Origin: Azospirillum sp. TSH58
GTDB taxonomy: Bacteria > Pseudomonadota > Alphaproteobacteria > Azospirillales > Azospirillaceae
DNA length: 64,000 nucleotides
Assembly: GCF_003119115.1 (NCBI RefSeq)
Contig: NZ_CP022366.1
Span: 1 to 64,000, forward strand
Direction of reading: 5' to 3'
This document shows, in pieces, positions 27,628 through 38,459 of this stretch. Position numbers and translations under genes: made by a program. How positions within the stretch are numbered: the first letter of the stretch is position 1; the number at the start of each line of letters is the position of its first letter. Below the pieces are notes generated by a model, which worked only from the letters and a program-made list of their open reading frames with translations, was not told where the DNA came from and did not search any database.

Positions 27628-29109
27628 ATGATGAGCGTTTCCACCACCGAACCGCGAACCGCCCCCCACCCCGCGGATCCCGCGCACAGGAGCGGCCTCT
27701 ACGCCAAGCACGACAAGATCTACCCGAAGTCGGTCGCCGGCACCTTCCGCCGGCTGAAATGGCTGACGCTGGTCCTTCTGCTGGGCCTCTACTACGTCAC
27801 CCCCTGGATACGCTGGGACCGCGGCCCCAACGCGCCGGATCAGGCGGTGCTGGTGGATATGCCGGGCCGCCGCCTGTATTTCTTCTTCATCGAGCTGTGG
27901 CCGCAGCAGGTCTATTACCTGACCGGCGCGCTGATCCTGGGGGCCATCGGCCTGTTCCTGGCGACCGCGCTCGCCGGCCGCGTCTGGTGCGGCTACGCCT
28001 GCCCGCAGACGGTGTGGAGCGACCTGTTCCTGTGGGTGGAGCGCCGGATCGAGGGCGACCGCGGCGACCGCATCCGCCTCGACAACGCCCCCTGGTCGCC
28101 GGCCAAGCTGGGCAGGAAGGCAACCAAGCACGCCGCCTGGCTGCTGATCGCGCTGCTGACCGGCGGCGCCTGGGTCTTCTACTTCAACGACGCCCCGACC
28201 CTGGCGCTGGAGATGCTGCGGTTCGAGGCGTCCTCGACCGTGCTGCTGTTCATCGGGCTGTTCACCGCGACCACCTATCTGCTGGCCGGCCACGCGCGCG
28301 AGCAGGTGTGCATCTACATGTGCCCCTGGCCGCGCTTCCAGGCGGCGATGCAGGACGAGGAGAGCCTGACCGTCACCTACGAGGACTGGCGCGGCGAGGG
28401 CCGCGGCCACCTGAAGCGCTCGCTGAGCTGGGAGGAGCGCAGGGTGACGGGGCTGGGCGACTGCATCGATTGCGGGGCCTGCGTCCATGTCTGCCCGACC
28501 GGGGTGGACATCCGCAACGGCCCGCAGCTCGCCTGCATCGGTTGCGGCCTGTGCGTGGACGCCTGCAACGGCGTGATGGCGAAGATCGGGCGGCCCGGCG
28601 ATCTGGTCCGCTTCGATTCCCTGAACGCCCAGATCGCGCGGGCCAACGGCGCTACGCCGTCGTTCAAGCCGGTCCGCCCGCGCACCATCATCTACACGCT
28701 GCTGCTGACCGTCGTCGGCGGGATGATGGCCGCCGGGCTGGTGCTGAAGCCGACGGTGGACGTGAGCATCCTGCGCGACCGCGCGCCGCTGTTCGTCACC
28801 CTGTCCAACGGCGACGTCCAGAACGCCTACACGGTCAAGGTCCTGAACATGACGCGGGCGGCCCAGACCTACCGCCTGTCCGTCGCCGGGCTTCCCGGCG
28901 CCGTCCTGTCGGTGGCCGGCGGCGAAGGCGAGGCGGCGGAAGGCGCCGTCCTGGTCCAGGCCGATCCCGACAGCGTGGCGACCCACCGCGTGCTGGTCCG
29001 CGTGCCGAAGGAGGCGCTGCGCCAGCCCTCGACCCCCGCGGCCTTCGTCGTCACCCGCCAGCCGGACGGGCTGACCGTCCAGCACGAGACGGTCTTTCTC
29101 GCGCCCTGA
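27628..29109 (+). CDS. ccoG: Cytochrome c oxidase accessory protein CcoG/FixG (copy 1)
   Basis: 493 residues. Membrane segments flank FLATALAGRVWCGYACPQTVWSDLF. The two 4Fe-4S motifs are CIDCGACVHVCPTG and CIGCGLCVDACNG (residues about 280-320). C-terminal FixG Ig-like domain: VDVSILRDRAPLFVTLSNGDVQNAYTVKVLNMT. CcoG handles copper reduction for cbb3 oxidase assembly. Start could be 27628 or 27631; the ribosome site is weak. There are no ccoNOPQ or ccoHIS genes around, and a 34-residue membrane peptide follows. Confidence 0.92.
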   Translation: MMSVSTTEPRTAPHPADPAHRSGLYAKHDKIYPKSVAGTFRRLKWLTLVLLLGLYYVTPWIRWDRGPNAPDQAVLVDMPGRRLYFFFIELWPQQVYYLTGALILGAIGLFLATALAGRVWCGYACPQTVWSDLFLWVERRIEGDRGDRIRLDNAPWSPAKLGRKATKHAAWLLIALLTGGAWVFYFNDAPTLALEMLRFEASSTVLLFIGLFTATTYLLAGHAREQVCIYMCPWPRFQAAMQDEESLTVTYEDWRGEGRGHLKRSLSWEERRVTGLGDCIDCGACVHVCPTGVDIRNGPQLACIGCGLCVDACNGVMAKIGRPGDLVRFDSLNAQIARANGATPSFKPVRPRTIIYTLLLTVVGGMMAAGLVLKPTVDVSILRDRAPLFVTLSNGDVQNAYTVKVLNMTRAAQTYRLSVAGLPGAVLSVAGGEGEAAEGAVLVQADPDSVATHRVLVRVPKEALRQPSTPAAFVVTRQPDGLTVQHETVFLAP

Positions 29110-29142
29110 CCCTGCCTGTCTTCACACAAAGGAGGTTGCGCC

Positions 29143-29247
29143 ATGAACTTCGACACCACCACCTACATCGCCCTGGTCGGCGCCGTCAGCGTGTTCGTCG
29201 TCACCATCGGGGTCTTCGCCTTCCTGCTGACCCGCAAGGGCAAGTGA
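29143..29247 (+). CDS. 34-residue single-span membrane microprotein
   Basis: MNFDTTTYIALVG-AVSVFVVTIGVFAFLLTRKGK is read from ATG at 29143, with AAAGGAGG eight bases ahead, one of the best ribosome sites in the window. One hydrophobic span of about 20 residues is followed by a positively charged tail, so the C-terminus should face the cytoplasm. It lies 33 nt after ccoG, suggesting cotranscription. Size and layout recall small oxidase subunits or assembly peptides, but I do not recognise a named family. Confidence 0.7.
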   Translation: MNFDTTTYIALVGAVSVFVVTIGVFAFLLTRKGK

Positions 29248-29390
29248 CGGCTTTTGCAGGAAAAGCGGGCGTCCGGTCCCCGGGCGTCCGCCTTCCATGG
29301 GGGGGGTGAGATTGCTTGCCGTGCCGAAGCTGTTGCATAACGGCGTTCGCGGGAGCTTTCCCCGAGAATGGCGTCATGAAGGGTCCATCG

Positions 29391-30245
29391 ATGGAAGTGC
29401 TGAGGTTCGCACCGGAGGATTTCTCCCATGAACTTCTGGCGCTGGAGGTCGCCAAGCTCATCAAGGACGAGACGCCTCCGGCCGAACCGCTCACCTTCCA
29501 CGCCTATTGGGACGGCGCGCTGAACGAGAAGCATCTGATTTCGGTGAAAAGCTGCCATCTGTTCAACGTCCGCGGCGGCGCGAACAGGATCATCGTCTGG
29601 ACGCAGAATGGCGCCGACAACGACTATCGGCGCGAAATCAGAAAATACGCCGAAATACGCGCCTTTTCCGAGCGCGACGAATGCCGCGGCACCTTTCTTG
29701 AGGGGCATGTTTTCGGACGGTCGATCGACGCGTCCTTCTATTCCGACATCGTCCGGTACATTCTTCTCTACAAGTACGGCGGCGTGTGGTTCGACCTCGA
29801 CTGCCTGTTCCTGAGAAGCGTCACGCCGCTCCTGAACCAGTTTCCCGGCAAGATCCTGGCCTACCGGTGGGAGCAGAAGAACTATCCCAACGGCGCGATC
29901 TACATTTCCCCCACGCCGCGGTCGGAGGCGATGAAGGGAAACATCGAGTTCATCCGGAACCGTGGCTGCGGCTGGGGTTTCCAGCAGGCCGGCCTGGTGT
30001 ACGACACGCCGATGGACATCCTCGTGCTGCCGTGCCCCTGGTTCGACGCCGGGTGGATCGACAACCCGGTGCTTCACTTCAACGACTTCATGAAGGCGTC
30101 GCCGGTCGCCTACGACCTCGACAACTTCTTTCCCGGCGCCTTCTGCTTCCACTGGCACAACAAGTGGTTCGACGCCATCGAGCCGGCGAGCCCGATGGAG
30201 CGGCTGGCGCGCGACATCGACCGCCGGCTGTCCGCCGGGCGCTGA
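29391..30245 (+). CDS. DXD-motif glycosyltransferase (GT32-like)
   Basis: 284 residues from the chosen ATG. FHAYWDGALNEKHLISVKSCHLFN and YSDIVRYILLYKYGGVWFDLDCLFLR contain the sugar-nucleotide binding segment with DLD, as in the Gly_transf_sug family. The C-terminal part is CFHWHNKWFD. The ATG at 29391 has GAAGGG suitably spaced; MKGPS at 29376 is also possible. Composition is less GC-rich than neighbours, with AAATACGCCGAAATACGCG-type stretches, hinting at transfer. It stands alone between the ccoG pair and a GH12 gene, so its acceptor is unknown. Confidence 0.75.
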   Translation: MEVLRFAPEDFSHELLALEVAKLIKDETPPAEPLTFHAYWDGALNEKHLISVKSCHLFNVRGGANRIIVWTQNGADNDYRREIRKYAEIRAFSERDECRGTFLEGHVFGRSIDASFYSDIVRYILLYKYGGVWFDLDCLFLRSVTPLLNQFPGKILAYRWEQKNYPNGAIYISPTPRSEAMKGNIEFIRNRGCGWGFQQAGLVYDTPMDILVLPCPWFDAGWIDNPVLHFNDFMKASPVAYDLDNFFPGAFCFHWHNKWFDAIEPASPMERLARDIDRRLSAGR

Positions 30246-30313
30246 ACGCCGCCGCGATCTTCCTTGACCGACCCTGTTGAAGCCCCCGACGCAGGACGGA
30301 GCGGGGACCAGCC

Positions 30314-31132
30314 ATGACCACGACGCTGACGGGAAGCGCCGACCGCCTGGAGGCCAACCACTGGGCGGCCAGCAGCAATGTCTGGAATCCGGGCGGTTTC
30401 CGCAACGGCAAGGACTTCACCCAGTCCATCGCCATCGACGAGGCGACCTTTCCGAACGGCACGGCGATCAGCTGGAGCTGGCCCTACGACAGCCGGCGCG
30501 CCCTGACCTACGAGAATTACCCGGTGCGCGCCTATCCGGAGCTGACGCACGGCATCAATCCGTGGAACGGGGCACCGTCCACCAGCACGGTCCTGCCGGC
30601 GCGGATCGCCGACCTGCCCAATTTCGACGTGACCTACAAGGTCGGGCTGACCGGCGCGACAAACCTCTACAACGTCGCCGTCAGCCTGTGGATCGGCGAC
30701 GACCCGAAAAAGGGGATCGAGGGCGTGACCGACGAGGTGATGGTCTGGCTGCACAGCGGCTACTTCACCCCCGCCGGGGACCCGGTCGCCACGCTGAGCG
30801 ACGCGCAGGGGAACGCCACCCTGTGGAACAAGCCGGTGTTCAGCGGCGGGGTGGACGGCAATCCGATCGACTGGGAATACACGGTCCTGCAATACGGCGA
30901 CGACCGGTTGGCCGGGACGCTGGACCTGGATGGGCTGCTGGACGAGCTTCAATCCCGCGGCATCGTCAGCGAGACGGACTGGATTCTGGGCTTCCAGTTC
31001 GGCGCGGAGGTGGCGGCGGGCGCCGGGTCGATGACGATCGATCAGTTGGCCGTGGACTTCACGGCGCCCCCGGCTCCGGCGATGCTTGCGACGCCGCCGG
31101 AGCCGGTGATCGGGGTCGTGCCGTCGGTGTAG
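30314..31132 (+). CDS. Glycoside hydrolase family 12-like protein (endoglucanase/xyloglucanase)
   Basis: 272 residues. GH12 landmarks: YPELTHGINPWN, nucleophile Glu141 in DEVMVWLHSGYF, WEYTVLQYGDDRL and the acid/base Glu232 in LGFQFGAEV, which lines up with QFGTE in characterised GH12 enzymes. GH12 enzymes cut beta-1,4-glucan or xyloglucan. No N-terminal signal peptide is visible (MTTTLTGSADRLEANHWAA), which is unusual for an extracellular glucanase. The C-terminus is Pro/Ala-rich. A plant-associated lifestyle would fit. Secretion route unknown. Confidence 0.75.
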   Translation: MTTTLTGSADRLEANHWAASSNVWNPGGFRNGKDFTQSIAIDEATFPNGTAISWSWPYDSRRALTYENYPVRAYPELTHGINPWNGAPSTSTVLPARIADLPNFDVTYKVGLTGATNLYNVAVSLWIGDDPKKGIEGVTDEVMVWLHSGYFTPAGDPVATLSDAQGNATLWNKPVFSGGVDGNPIDWEYTVLQYGDDRLAGTLDLDGLLDELQSRGIVSETDWILGFQFGAEVAAGAGSMTIDQLAVDFTAPPAPAMLATPPEPVIGVVPSV

Positions 31133-31177
31133 GGGTGGGCGGCCGTGCCGGGCCCCCACCCCCACTCCCAAGACCGA

Positions 31178-32257
31178 TCAGCCGGCCAGCGACTTGCCGG
31201 CGGCGCCCAGATCGGCGAAGGCCTCGTCGAGACGGCGGACCATGCCCTGCTCGCCCAGGCGCAGCCACTTGCGCGGGTCGTACAGCTTCTTCAGCGGCTT
31301 GCCCGACTGCGGGTCGATCTGGTGACGGAAGGCCGCCTCGTTCTCCAGCACGAAGCCGCCGATGGACTCGGCGAAGGCGAACTGGGTGTCGGTGTCGATG
31401 TTCATCTTGAACACGCCGAAGCCGACCGCCTGGGCGATCTTCTCCTTCTCCGACCCCGAACCGCCGTGGAACACCAGGGCCAGCGGCTTGGCGCCGCCGC
31501 CGTGACGCTCCGACACCAGCGACTGCGAGGCGCCGAGGATCTCCGGACGCAGCTTCACGTTGCCCGGGGCGTAGACGCCGTGCACGTTGCCGAAGGAGGC
31601 CGCGACCGAGAAATGGCCGATGGGCGACAGCTCCTCATAGGCGCGCAGCACGTCTTCCGGCTGGGTGTAGAGGTGGGCGTTGTTGGCGGCGTCCAGGTCC
31701 TCCGACCCGATGCCGTCCTCCTCGCCGCCGGTCACGCCCAGCTCGATCTCCAGGCTCATGCCCAGCGGGGCGAGGCGCTTGAGGATGCGGGCGCATTCCG
31801 ACAGGTTGAAGTCCAGCGACTCCTCCGACAGGTCGAGCATGTGCGAGCTGAACAGCGGACGGCCGGTGCGGCGGAAATGCTCCTCGCCATGGCCGATCAT
31901 GCCCTCGACCCAGGGGATCAGGCCCTTGTTCGCGTGGTCGGTGTGCAGGACGACGCAGACGCCGTACTGCTCGGCCAGCAGATGGACGTGCTGGGCCGCC
32001 GACACGGCGCCCAGGATGCGGGCCTGGAGCGCGTCCTTCATGCCTTCGCCGGCGTAGAAGCGGGCGCCGCCGTTGGACAGCTGCACGATCACGTCGGAGC
32101 GGTTCTTCGCCGCCGCTTCGAGGACGGCGTTGATGCCGTTGGTGCCGACCACGTTGACCGCCGGCAGAGCGTAACCGCCGTCCTGGCAGGCGGCGATCAG
32201 CGCGCGGTAGTCCTCTCCGGTCACGACGCCGGGCTTCAGTCGGGTCGGGGCAGACAT
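31178..32257 (-). CDS. fba: Fructose-bisphosphate aldolase, class II
   Basis: 359 residues. Zn-binding motif VVLHTDHANKGLIPW, phosphate-site AASFGNVHGVYAPGNVKL and VFHGGSGSEKEKI, plus NIDTDTQFAFAESIGG, are those of class IIA enzymes. It interconverts fructose 1,6-bisphosphate and triose phosphates. ATG at 32257 follows GAGGAA. The region upstream on this strand has a striking 12-bp tandem repeat. It is divergent from the SMP-30 gene. Confidence 0.93.
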   Translation of the reverse strand: MSAPTRLKPGVVTGEDYRALIAACQDGGYALPAVNVVGTNGINAVLEAAAKNRSDVIVQLSNGGARFYAGEGMKDALQARILGAVSAAQHVHLLAEQYGVCVVLHTDHANKGLIPWVEGMIGHGEEHFRRTGRPLFSSHMLDLSEESLDFNLSECARILKRLAPLGMSLEIELGVTGGEEDGIGSEDLDAANNAHLYTQPEDVLRAYEELSPIGHFSVAASFGNVHGVYAPGNVKLRPEILGASQSLVSERHGGGAKPLALVFHGGSGSEKEKIAQAVGFGVFKMNIDTDTQFAFAESIGGFVLENEAAFRHQIDPQSGKPLKKLYDPRKWLRLGEQGMVRRLDEAFADLGAAGKSLAG

Positions 32258-32291
32258 GGGTGAATTCCTCCCTCGGAAAAATACTGCCTTG

Positions 32292-32327
32292 AAACGTCGG
32301 TTCAAACGTCGGTTCGATCGTTCGGTC
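32292..32327. repeat. 12-bp tandem direct repeat in the fba promoter region
   Basis: AAACGTCGGTTC occurs twice back to back (32292-32303 and 32304-32315), followed by a degenerate third copy GATCGTTCGGTC. It sits 35-70 nt upstream of the fba start. Probably a binding array for a regulator of carbon metabolism; protein unidentified. Confidence 0.65.
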
Positions 32328-32509
32328 AAGCCCCATATGGGCATGGGACCGGCGAACGCCACGCGCTCTTTTTGCCACTTCCCGCGCCGGAACGCTGCAA
32401 AAGACTTGCCGCGAAAGCCACCCCGGGCCTGTGACGAAAAGACCCGCGGCGTCCCGCAGGACCGCCGCCAAAGACAACGCCACCCAAGACAAGGAAGGAG
32501 ACCGGGACC

Positions 32510-33394
32510 ATGGACGCTCACTGTGTCTGGGAGGCGAACGCGCAGCTCGGCGAGGGGCCGGTCTGGTCGCCGTCGCGCGACGCCCTGTTCGCCGTGGACA
32601 TCCGCGGGTCGCGCCTGCTGCGCTACACCCCCGCCGATGGGACGGGGCGCGACTGGCCTCTGGAGGAGGCCGCCTGCTGGCTGGTCGAGCGGGCGGACGG
32701 CGGCGGCTTCGTCGCTGGGCTGCGCTCCCGCCGGCTCGTCGGCCTGACGCTGGACGGCGACCGGCTCTCGGTGGGCCCTGAATTGATGCGGCTGGAGGAG
32801 GACGCGCCCGGCAACCGGCTGAACGACGCCATGGCCGACGCCGCAGGCCGGCTGTGGGTGGGCAGCATGGACGACGCGGAGCAGGACGCCTCCGGCGCAC
32901 TCTATCGCGTCGGGCCGGACGGTTCCGTGGCACGGGTGGACGAGGGCTACACGGTCAGCAACGGCCCGGCCCTGTCCCCGGACGGCCGGACGCTCTACCA
33001 CACCGACAGCCCGTCCCGGACCATCCACGCCTTCGCCCTGGCCGCGGACGGCGCCCTGTCCGGCAAGCGCGTCCACATCCGCTTCGGCGAGGACGACGGC
33101 TATCCCGACGGCATGACCTGCGACGCCGAGGGCCATCTCTGGGTCGCCCACTGGAGCGGCGGGCGGGTCAGCCGCTTCCGGCCGGACGGGACGCTGGACC
33201 GGGTGGTGCGGCTGCCGGTGTCCAACGTCACCTCCTGCGCCTTCGGCGGGCCGGCCCTGGACCGGCTGTTCATCACCGCCGCCGCCGCCACCACGACCCA
33301 TGACGCGCCGGCCGGGGAACCGCTGGCCGGCGGGCTGTTCGTCTGCACGCCCGGCGTCGCCGGCCTGCCGCCGGGACGGTTCGGCGCGCCCTGA
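32510..33394 (+). CDS. SMP-30/gluconolactonase family sugar lactonase
   Basis: 294 residues. Six-bladed propeller signature: CVWEANAQLGEGPVWSPSRDALFAVDI, LNDAMADAAGRLWVGSMD, NGPALSPDGRTLYHTDSPSRTI and DGYPDGMTCDAEGHLWVAHWSGGR. The metal-site Glu, Asn and Asp residues are in the expected blocks. It hydrolyses an aldonolactone to the acid, fitting the arabinose/galactose dehydrogenase and dehydratase pair at the left edge, though it is distant. AAGGAAGGAG precedes the start. Confidence 0.88.
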   Translation: MDAHCVWEANAQLGEGPVWSPSRDALFAVDIRGSRLLRYTPADGTGRDWPLEEAACWLVERADGGGFVAGLRSRRLVGLTLDGDRLSVGPELMRLEEDAPGNRLNDAMADAAGRLWVGSMDDAEQDASGALYRVGPDGSVARVDEGYTVSNGPALSPDGRTLYHTDSPSRTIHAFALAADGALSGKRVHIRFGEDDGYPDGMTCDAEGHLWVAHWSGGRVSRFRPDGTLDRVVRLPVSNVTSCAFGGPALDRLFITAAAATTTHDAPAGEPLAGGLFVCTPGVAGLPPGRFGAP

Positions 33395-33408
33395 ACAGGC
33401 CGCGAGTC

Positions 33409-33438
33409 TTGCCAGCGGATTTGATATACTAGTATAAC
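33409..33438 (+). promoter_or_regulatory. GntR operator and promoter, site 7 (upstream of ppc)
   Basis: TTGCCA (33409-33414) and TATAAC (33433-33438) are spaced 18 nt. The perfect palindrome TATACTAGTATA is at 33425-33436 inside TTGATATACTAGTATAACTG. It reads into ppc through a leader of about 245 nt. Confidence 0.65.
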
Positions 33439-33692
33439 TGCGGCGCTGGACAGCCGCCGTCACCGCATGGCGGAAGGATCGCGCGCCGCCGTGGCGGGTC
33501 CCTCCTCCAGGTGATAGATCTGTGCGTACGCCGCAGCGCAACCGGCGCCCCCGGGCGGCGGCGTCCGCAACCATGCCGAAGCCGTTCTCCCACAAGGGAA
33601 AAAGGGCTTTAGCGGGTGCAGCAAACTGCTTTACAGTTGCACGCATATCCTTTTTCGACGGTTCCACCTTCGCACAGCCGGAGCGACCCACG
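33439..33692 (+). other. Long ppc leader with anti-SD-like tract and inverted repeat
   Basis: No convincing ORF. CCCTCCTCC at 33500-33508 is complementary to Shine-Dalgarno sequences. GTGCAGCAAACTG-CTTTA-CAGTTGCAC (33616-33642) can fold with a 4-nt bulge, and T5 follows within about 10 nt, so it could be a weak attenuator. The start codon is 50 nt further on. Confidence 0.4.
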
Positions 33693-36500
<2,808 letters not shown>

Positions 36501-36513
36501 CCTCGGCGGGCGC

Positions 36514-36548
36514 CGCTTCCATCCCGTCGCCGTGGCGGGATGGAAGCG
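36514..36548 (+). terminator. Hairpin after ppc
   Basis: A perfect 13-bp stem (CGCTTCCATCCCG / CGGGATGGAAGCG) with a 9-nt loop lies 14 nt after the ppc stop. It lacks a T run, so it may stabilise or terminate with help. Confidence 0.6.
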
Positions 36549-36605
36549 GGAGCGGCGATATCGCGGGCCGGCATCGAAAATGGATTGCCACCCTCGATTT
36601 CCCCC

Positions 36606-36634
36606 TTGCTTTCATATTAATATATTAGTATGCT
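36606..36634 (+). promoter_or_regulatory. GntR operator and promoter, site 8 (no protein gene before terminator)
   Basis: TTGCTT (36606-36611), 17-nt spacer and TATGCT (36629-36634). The operator CATATTAATATATTAGTATG (36613-36632) is a 20-bp palindrome with one mismatched pair, filling the whole spacer. Confidence 0.65.
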
Positions 36635-36640
36635 TCCTCT

Positions 36641-36746
36641 TGTGTTCAAGCGTTGTGGGCCGCCGTTGCGGCGGCTGGCGCGACGTCCTGGACGTTTCCT
36701 CCCTAGACTCGAAGGCCATCGGGGTCCGCCCCGGTGGCCTTTTTTC
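36641..36746 (+). ncRNA. Candidate small RNA B under GntR-type operator
   Basis: Predicted from promoter site 8 and the T-rich terminator ending at 36746, about 105 nt. There is no ATG or ribosome site. It contains GGACGTTTCCTCCCTAGAC just before the terminator, matching GACGTTTCTCC at the same relative place in candidate RNA A; TTTCCTCCC could pair with Shine-Dalgarno sequences. An alternative is a premature-termination leader for the MocR gene starting at 36911. Confidence 0.45.
36712..36746 (+). terminator. Intrinsic terminator upstream of mocR-type gene
   Basis: AAGGCCATCGGGG pairs with CCCCGGTGGCCTT across a short TCCG loop (one G-T wobble) and is followed by T6 then C. Confidence 0.9.
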
Positions 36747-36910
36747 TGCGCGCGCCTTGGCTGTGGAGCCGGTCGTCGCGGTGGGAGGAACGGCGCCGCC
36801 GCTGCGGTGATGACGCCGCCGGTCGAACTTTCCCGACACTCATATTGACAATCCATACAATTCCAGGCCTTATGTCTGGAAGGGAGCGCTCCGCCCCCGC
36901 AAGGACCGCC

Positions 36911-38377
36911 ATGCCGCCGCTTCCCTCCATCCCCGCCCCAAACGCCTCCCAGCCCGCCTCCCAAGCCATCGATTGGGCGCCGTCCCTGGAGGACCGCAGC
37001 CGGCCCGTCTACATCGCCATCGCGGACGCCATCGCGGCGGACATCGGGACGGGGCGGCTGAGGCCCGGCGACCGGCTGCCGCCGCAGCGGATCCTGGCCG
37101 ACCGGCTGGGCATCGACTTCACCACCGTCAGCCGCGCCTACGGGGAGGCGCGCCACCGCGGGCTGGTCGACGCGCGGGTCGGGCAGGGCACCTTCGTGCG
37201 CAAGACGGGCCATGTTCCCCCGCCTTTCGCCGCGGAGCCGCACACCACCGTTGCGACGGTGCCGCTGGCCGTCAGCATGGCGATGAACCAGCCGCCGCAA
37301 CCGGAGGACTCCGCCGCGCTGACCGCCCGCATGAACCGCGGCATCGCCGCGGCCACCGCGGCTCTGGGCCTGCCGGACCTGCTGCGCTACCCGGACGGGG
37401 CCGACAGCCCGGACGACCGGGAGGCGGCGGTCCGCTGGCTGCGCCATCGCCTACCCGGCCTGACGGCGGAGCGGGTGCTGGTGGCCCCCGGCACGCAGGC
37501 CGCCCTGCTCGCCCTGCTCTCCGCCCTGGCCCGCCCCGGCGACACGGTCTGCGCGGAGGCGCTGACCTATCCCGGTTTCCGCGCCGCCGCGGCGCAGCTC
37601 GGGCTGCGGGTGGTCGGCGTGCCGATGGACGCGGACGGCATCGATCCCGACGCCCTGCGCGCCGCGCTGGCCGAGCACCGGCCCAAGGCGCTCTACTGCA
37701 TCCCGACCTTCCACAACCCGACCACCGCGACCATGCCGGAAGAGCGGCGGCGGGCGGTGGCCGCGGCGCTGCGCGACCACGGCGTTCCGGTCATCGAGGA
37801 CGACATCTACGGCCCGCTGCCCGAAGCGGCGCCGCCGCCGCTGGCCGCCTTCGCGCCGGAGCTGACCTATCACGTCGCCGGGCTTGCCAAATGCGTGTCC
37901 CCGGCGCTGCGCATCGCCTATGTGGCGGCGCCCGACGCCCGGCAGGCCCGCCGGGTGGCGGTGGCCCAGCGGGCGACCACGCTGATCGCCGCCCCCCTGT
38001 CCGCCGCCATCGCCCGGCTGTGGATCGCCGACGGCACCGCGGAGGCCGTGCGCGACGCCATCCGGACCGAGGCCATGGCCCGCCGGGCGCTCGCCGAATC
38101 GCTGCTGCCGGCCGAGCGGATCGTCACCAAGCGGGAGGCCTTCCATCTCTGGCTCACCCTGCCGGACGGCTGGACCGGCGGGGAGTTCACCGCCCATCTG
38201 CGCAGCCGGGGCATTTCCGCGGTGGCCGCGGAAGCCTTCGCCACCACCCCGGACGTGCCCGCGGCGCTGCGCTTCTGCCTGGGCGCGCCGCTGGACCGCG
38301 ACGAGACCCGCCGCGCGCTGGAGATCCTGGCCGACGCCCTGGTCCTGCCCCCCGCCACCGCGGGCGTCATCATCTGA
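36911..38377 (+). CDS. MocR family regulator (GntR helix fused to aminotransferase-like domain)
   Basis: 488 residues. The N-terminal winged helix holds RPVYIAIADAIAADIGTGRLRPGDRLPPQRILADRLGIDFTTVSRAY and GQGTFVRKTG. After a linker comes a fold-type I PLP domain: LLRYPDGADSPDDREAAVRWL, NPTTATMPEERR, VIEDDIYGPLPE and the PLP Lys in HVAGLAKCVSPALRIAYV. Such proteins sense PLP or amino-compound adducts. AAGGA precedes ATG 36911; upstream in-frame starts are possible. The direct-repeat-like ATTGACAATCCATACAATTCC near 36844 may be its operator. Confidence 0.88.
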   Translation: MPPLPSIPAPNASQPASQAIDWAPSLEDRSRPVYIAIADAIAADIGTGRLRPGDRLPPQRILADRLGIDFTTVSRAYGEARHRGLVDARVGQGTFVRKTGHVPPPFAAEPHTTVATVPLAVSMAMNQPPQPEDSAALTARMNRGIAAATAALGLPDLLRYPDGADSPDDREAAVRWLRHRLPGLTAERVLVAPGTQAALLALLSALARPGDTVCAEALTYPGFRAAAAQLGLRVVGVPMDADGIDPDALRAALAEHRPKALYCIPTFHNPTTATMPEERRRAVAAALRDHGVPVIEDDIYGPLPEAAPPPLAAFAPELTYHVAGLAKCVSPALRIAYVAAPDARQARRVAVAQRATTLIAAPLSAAIARLWIADGTAEAVRDAIRTEAMARRALAESLLPAERIVTKREAFHLWLTLPDGWTGGEFTAHLRSRGISAVAAEAFATTPDVPAALRFCLGAPLDRDETRRALEILADALVLPPATAGVII

Positions 38378-38459
38378 ATCCGGTCAACAGCCTGCTTCAG
38401 AGTGTCGCATTGCTGGGATCGCCTCCCGAAGAATCAGGATTTTCCATACACAGCCTCCA

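Noticed and set aside
33522..33692. N-terminal extension of PEP carboxylase of 57 residues
   Set aside because: The extra residues have no family similarity and the leader contains a hairpin and T run; the 33693 start matches family length.
36613..36632. Site 8 as a simple operator for the MocR-type regulator at 36911
   Set aside because: A strong terminator at 36712-36746 separates them; not excluded entirely, but a short discrete transcript explains the layout better.
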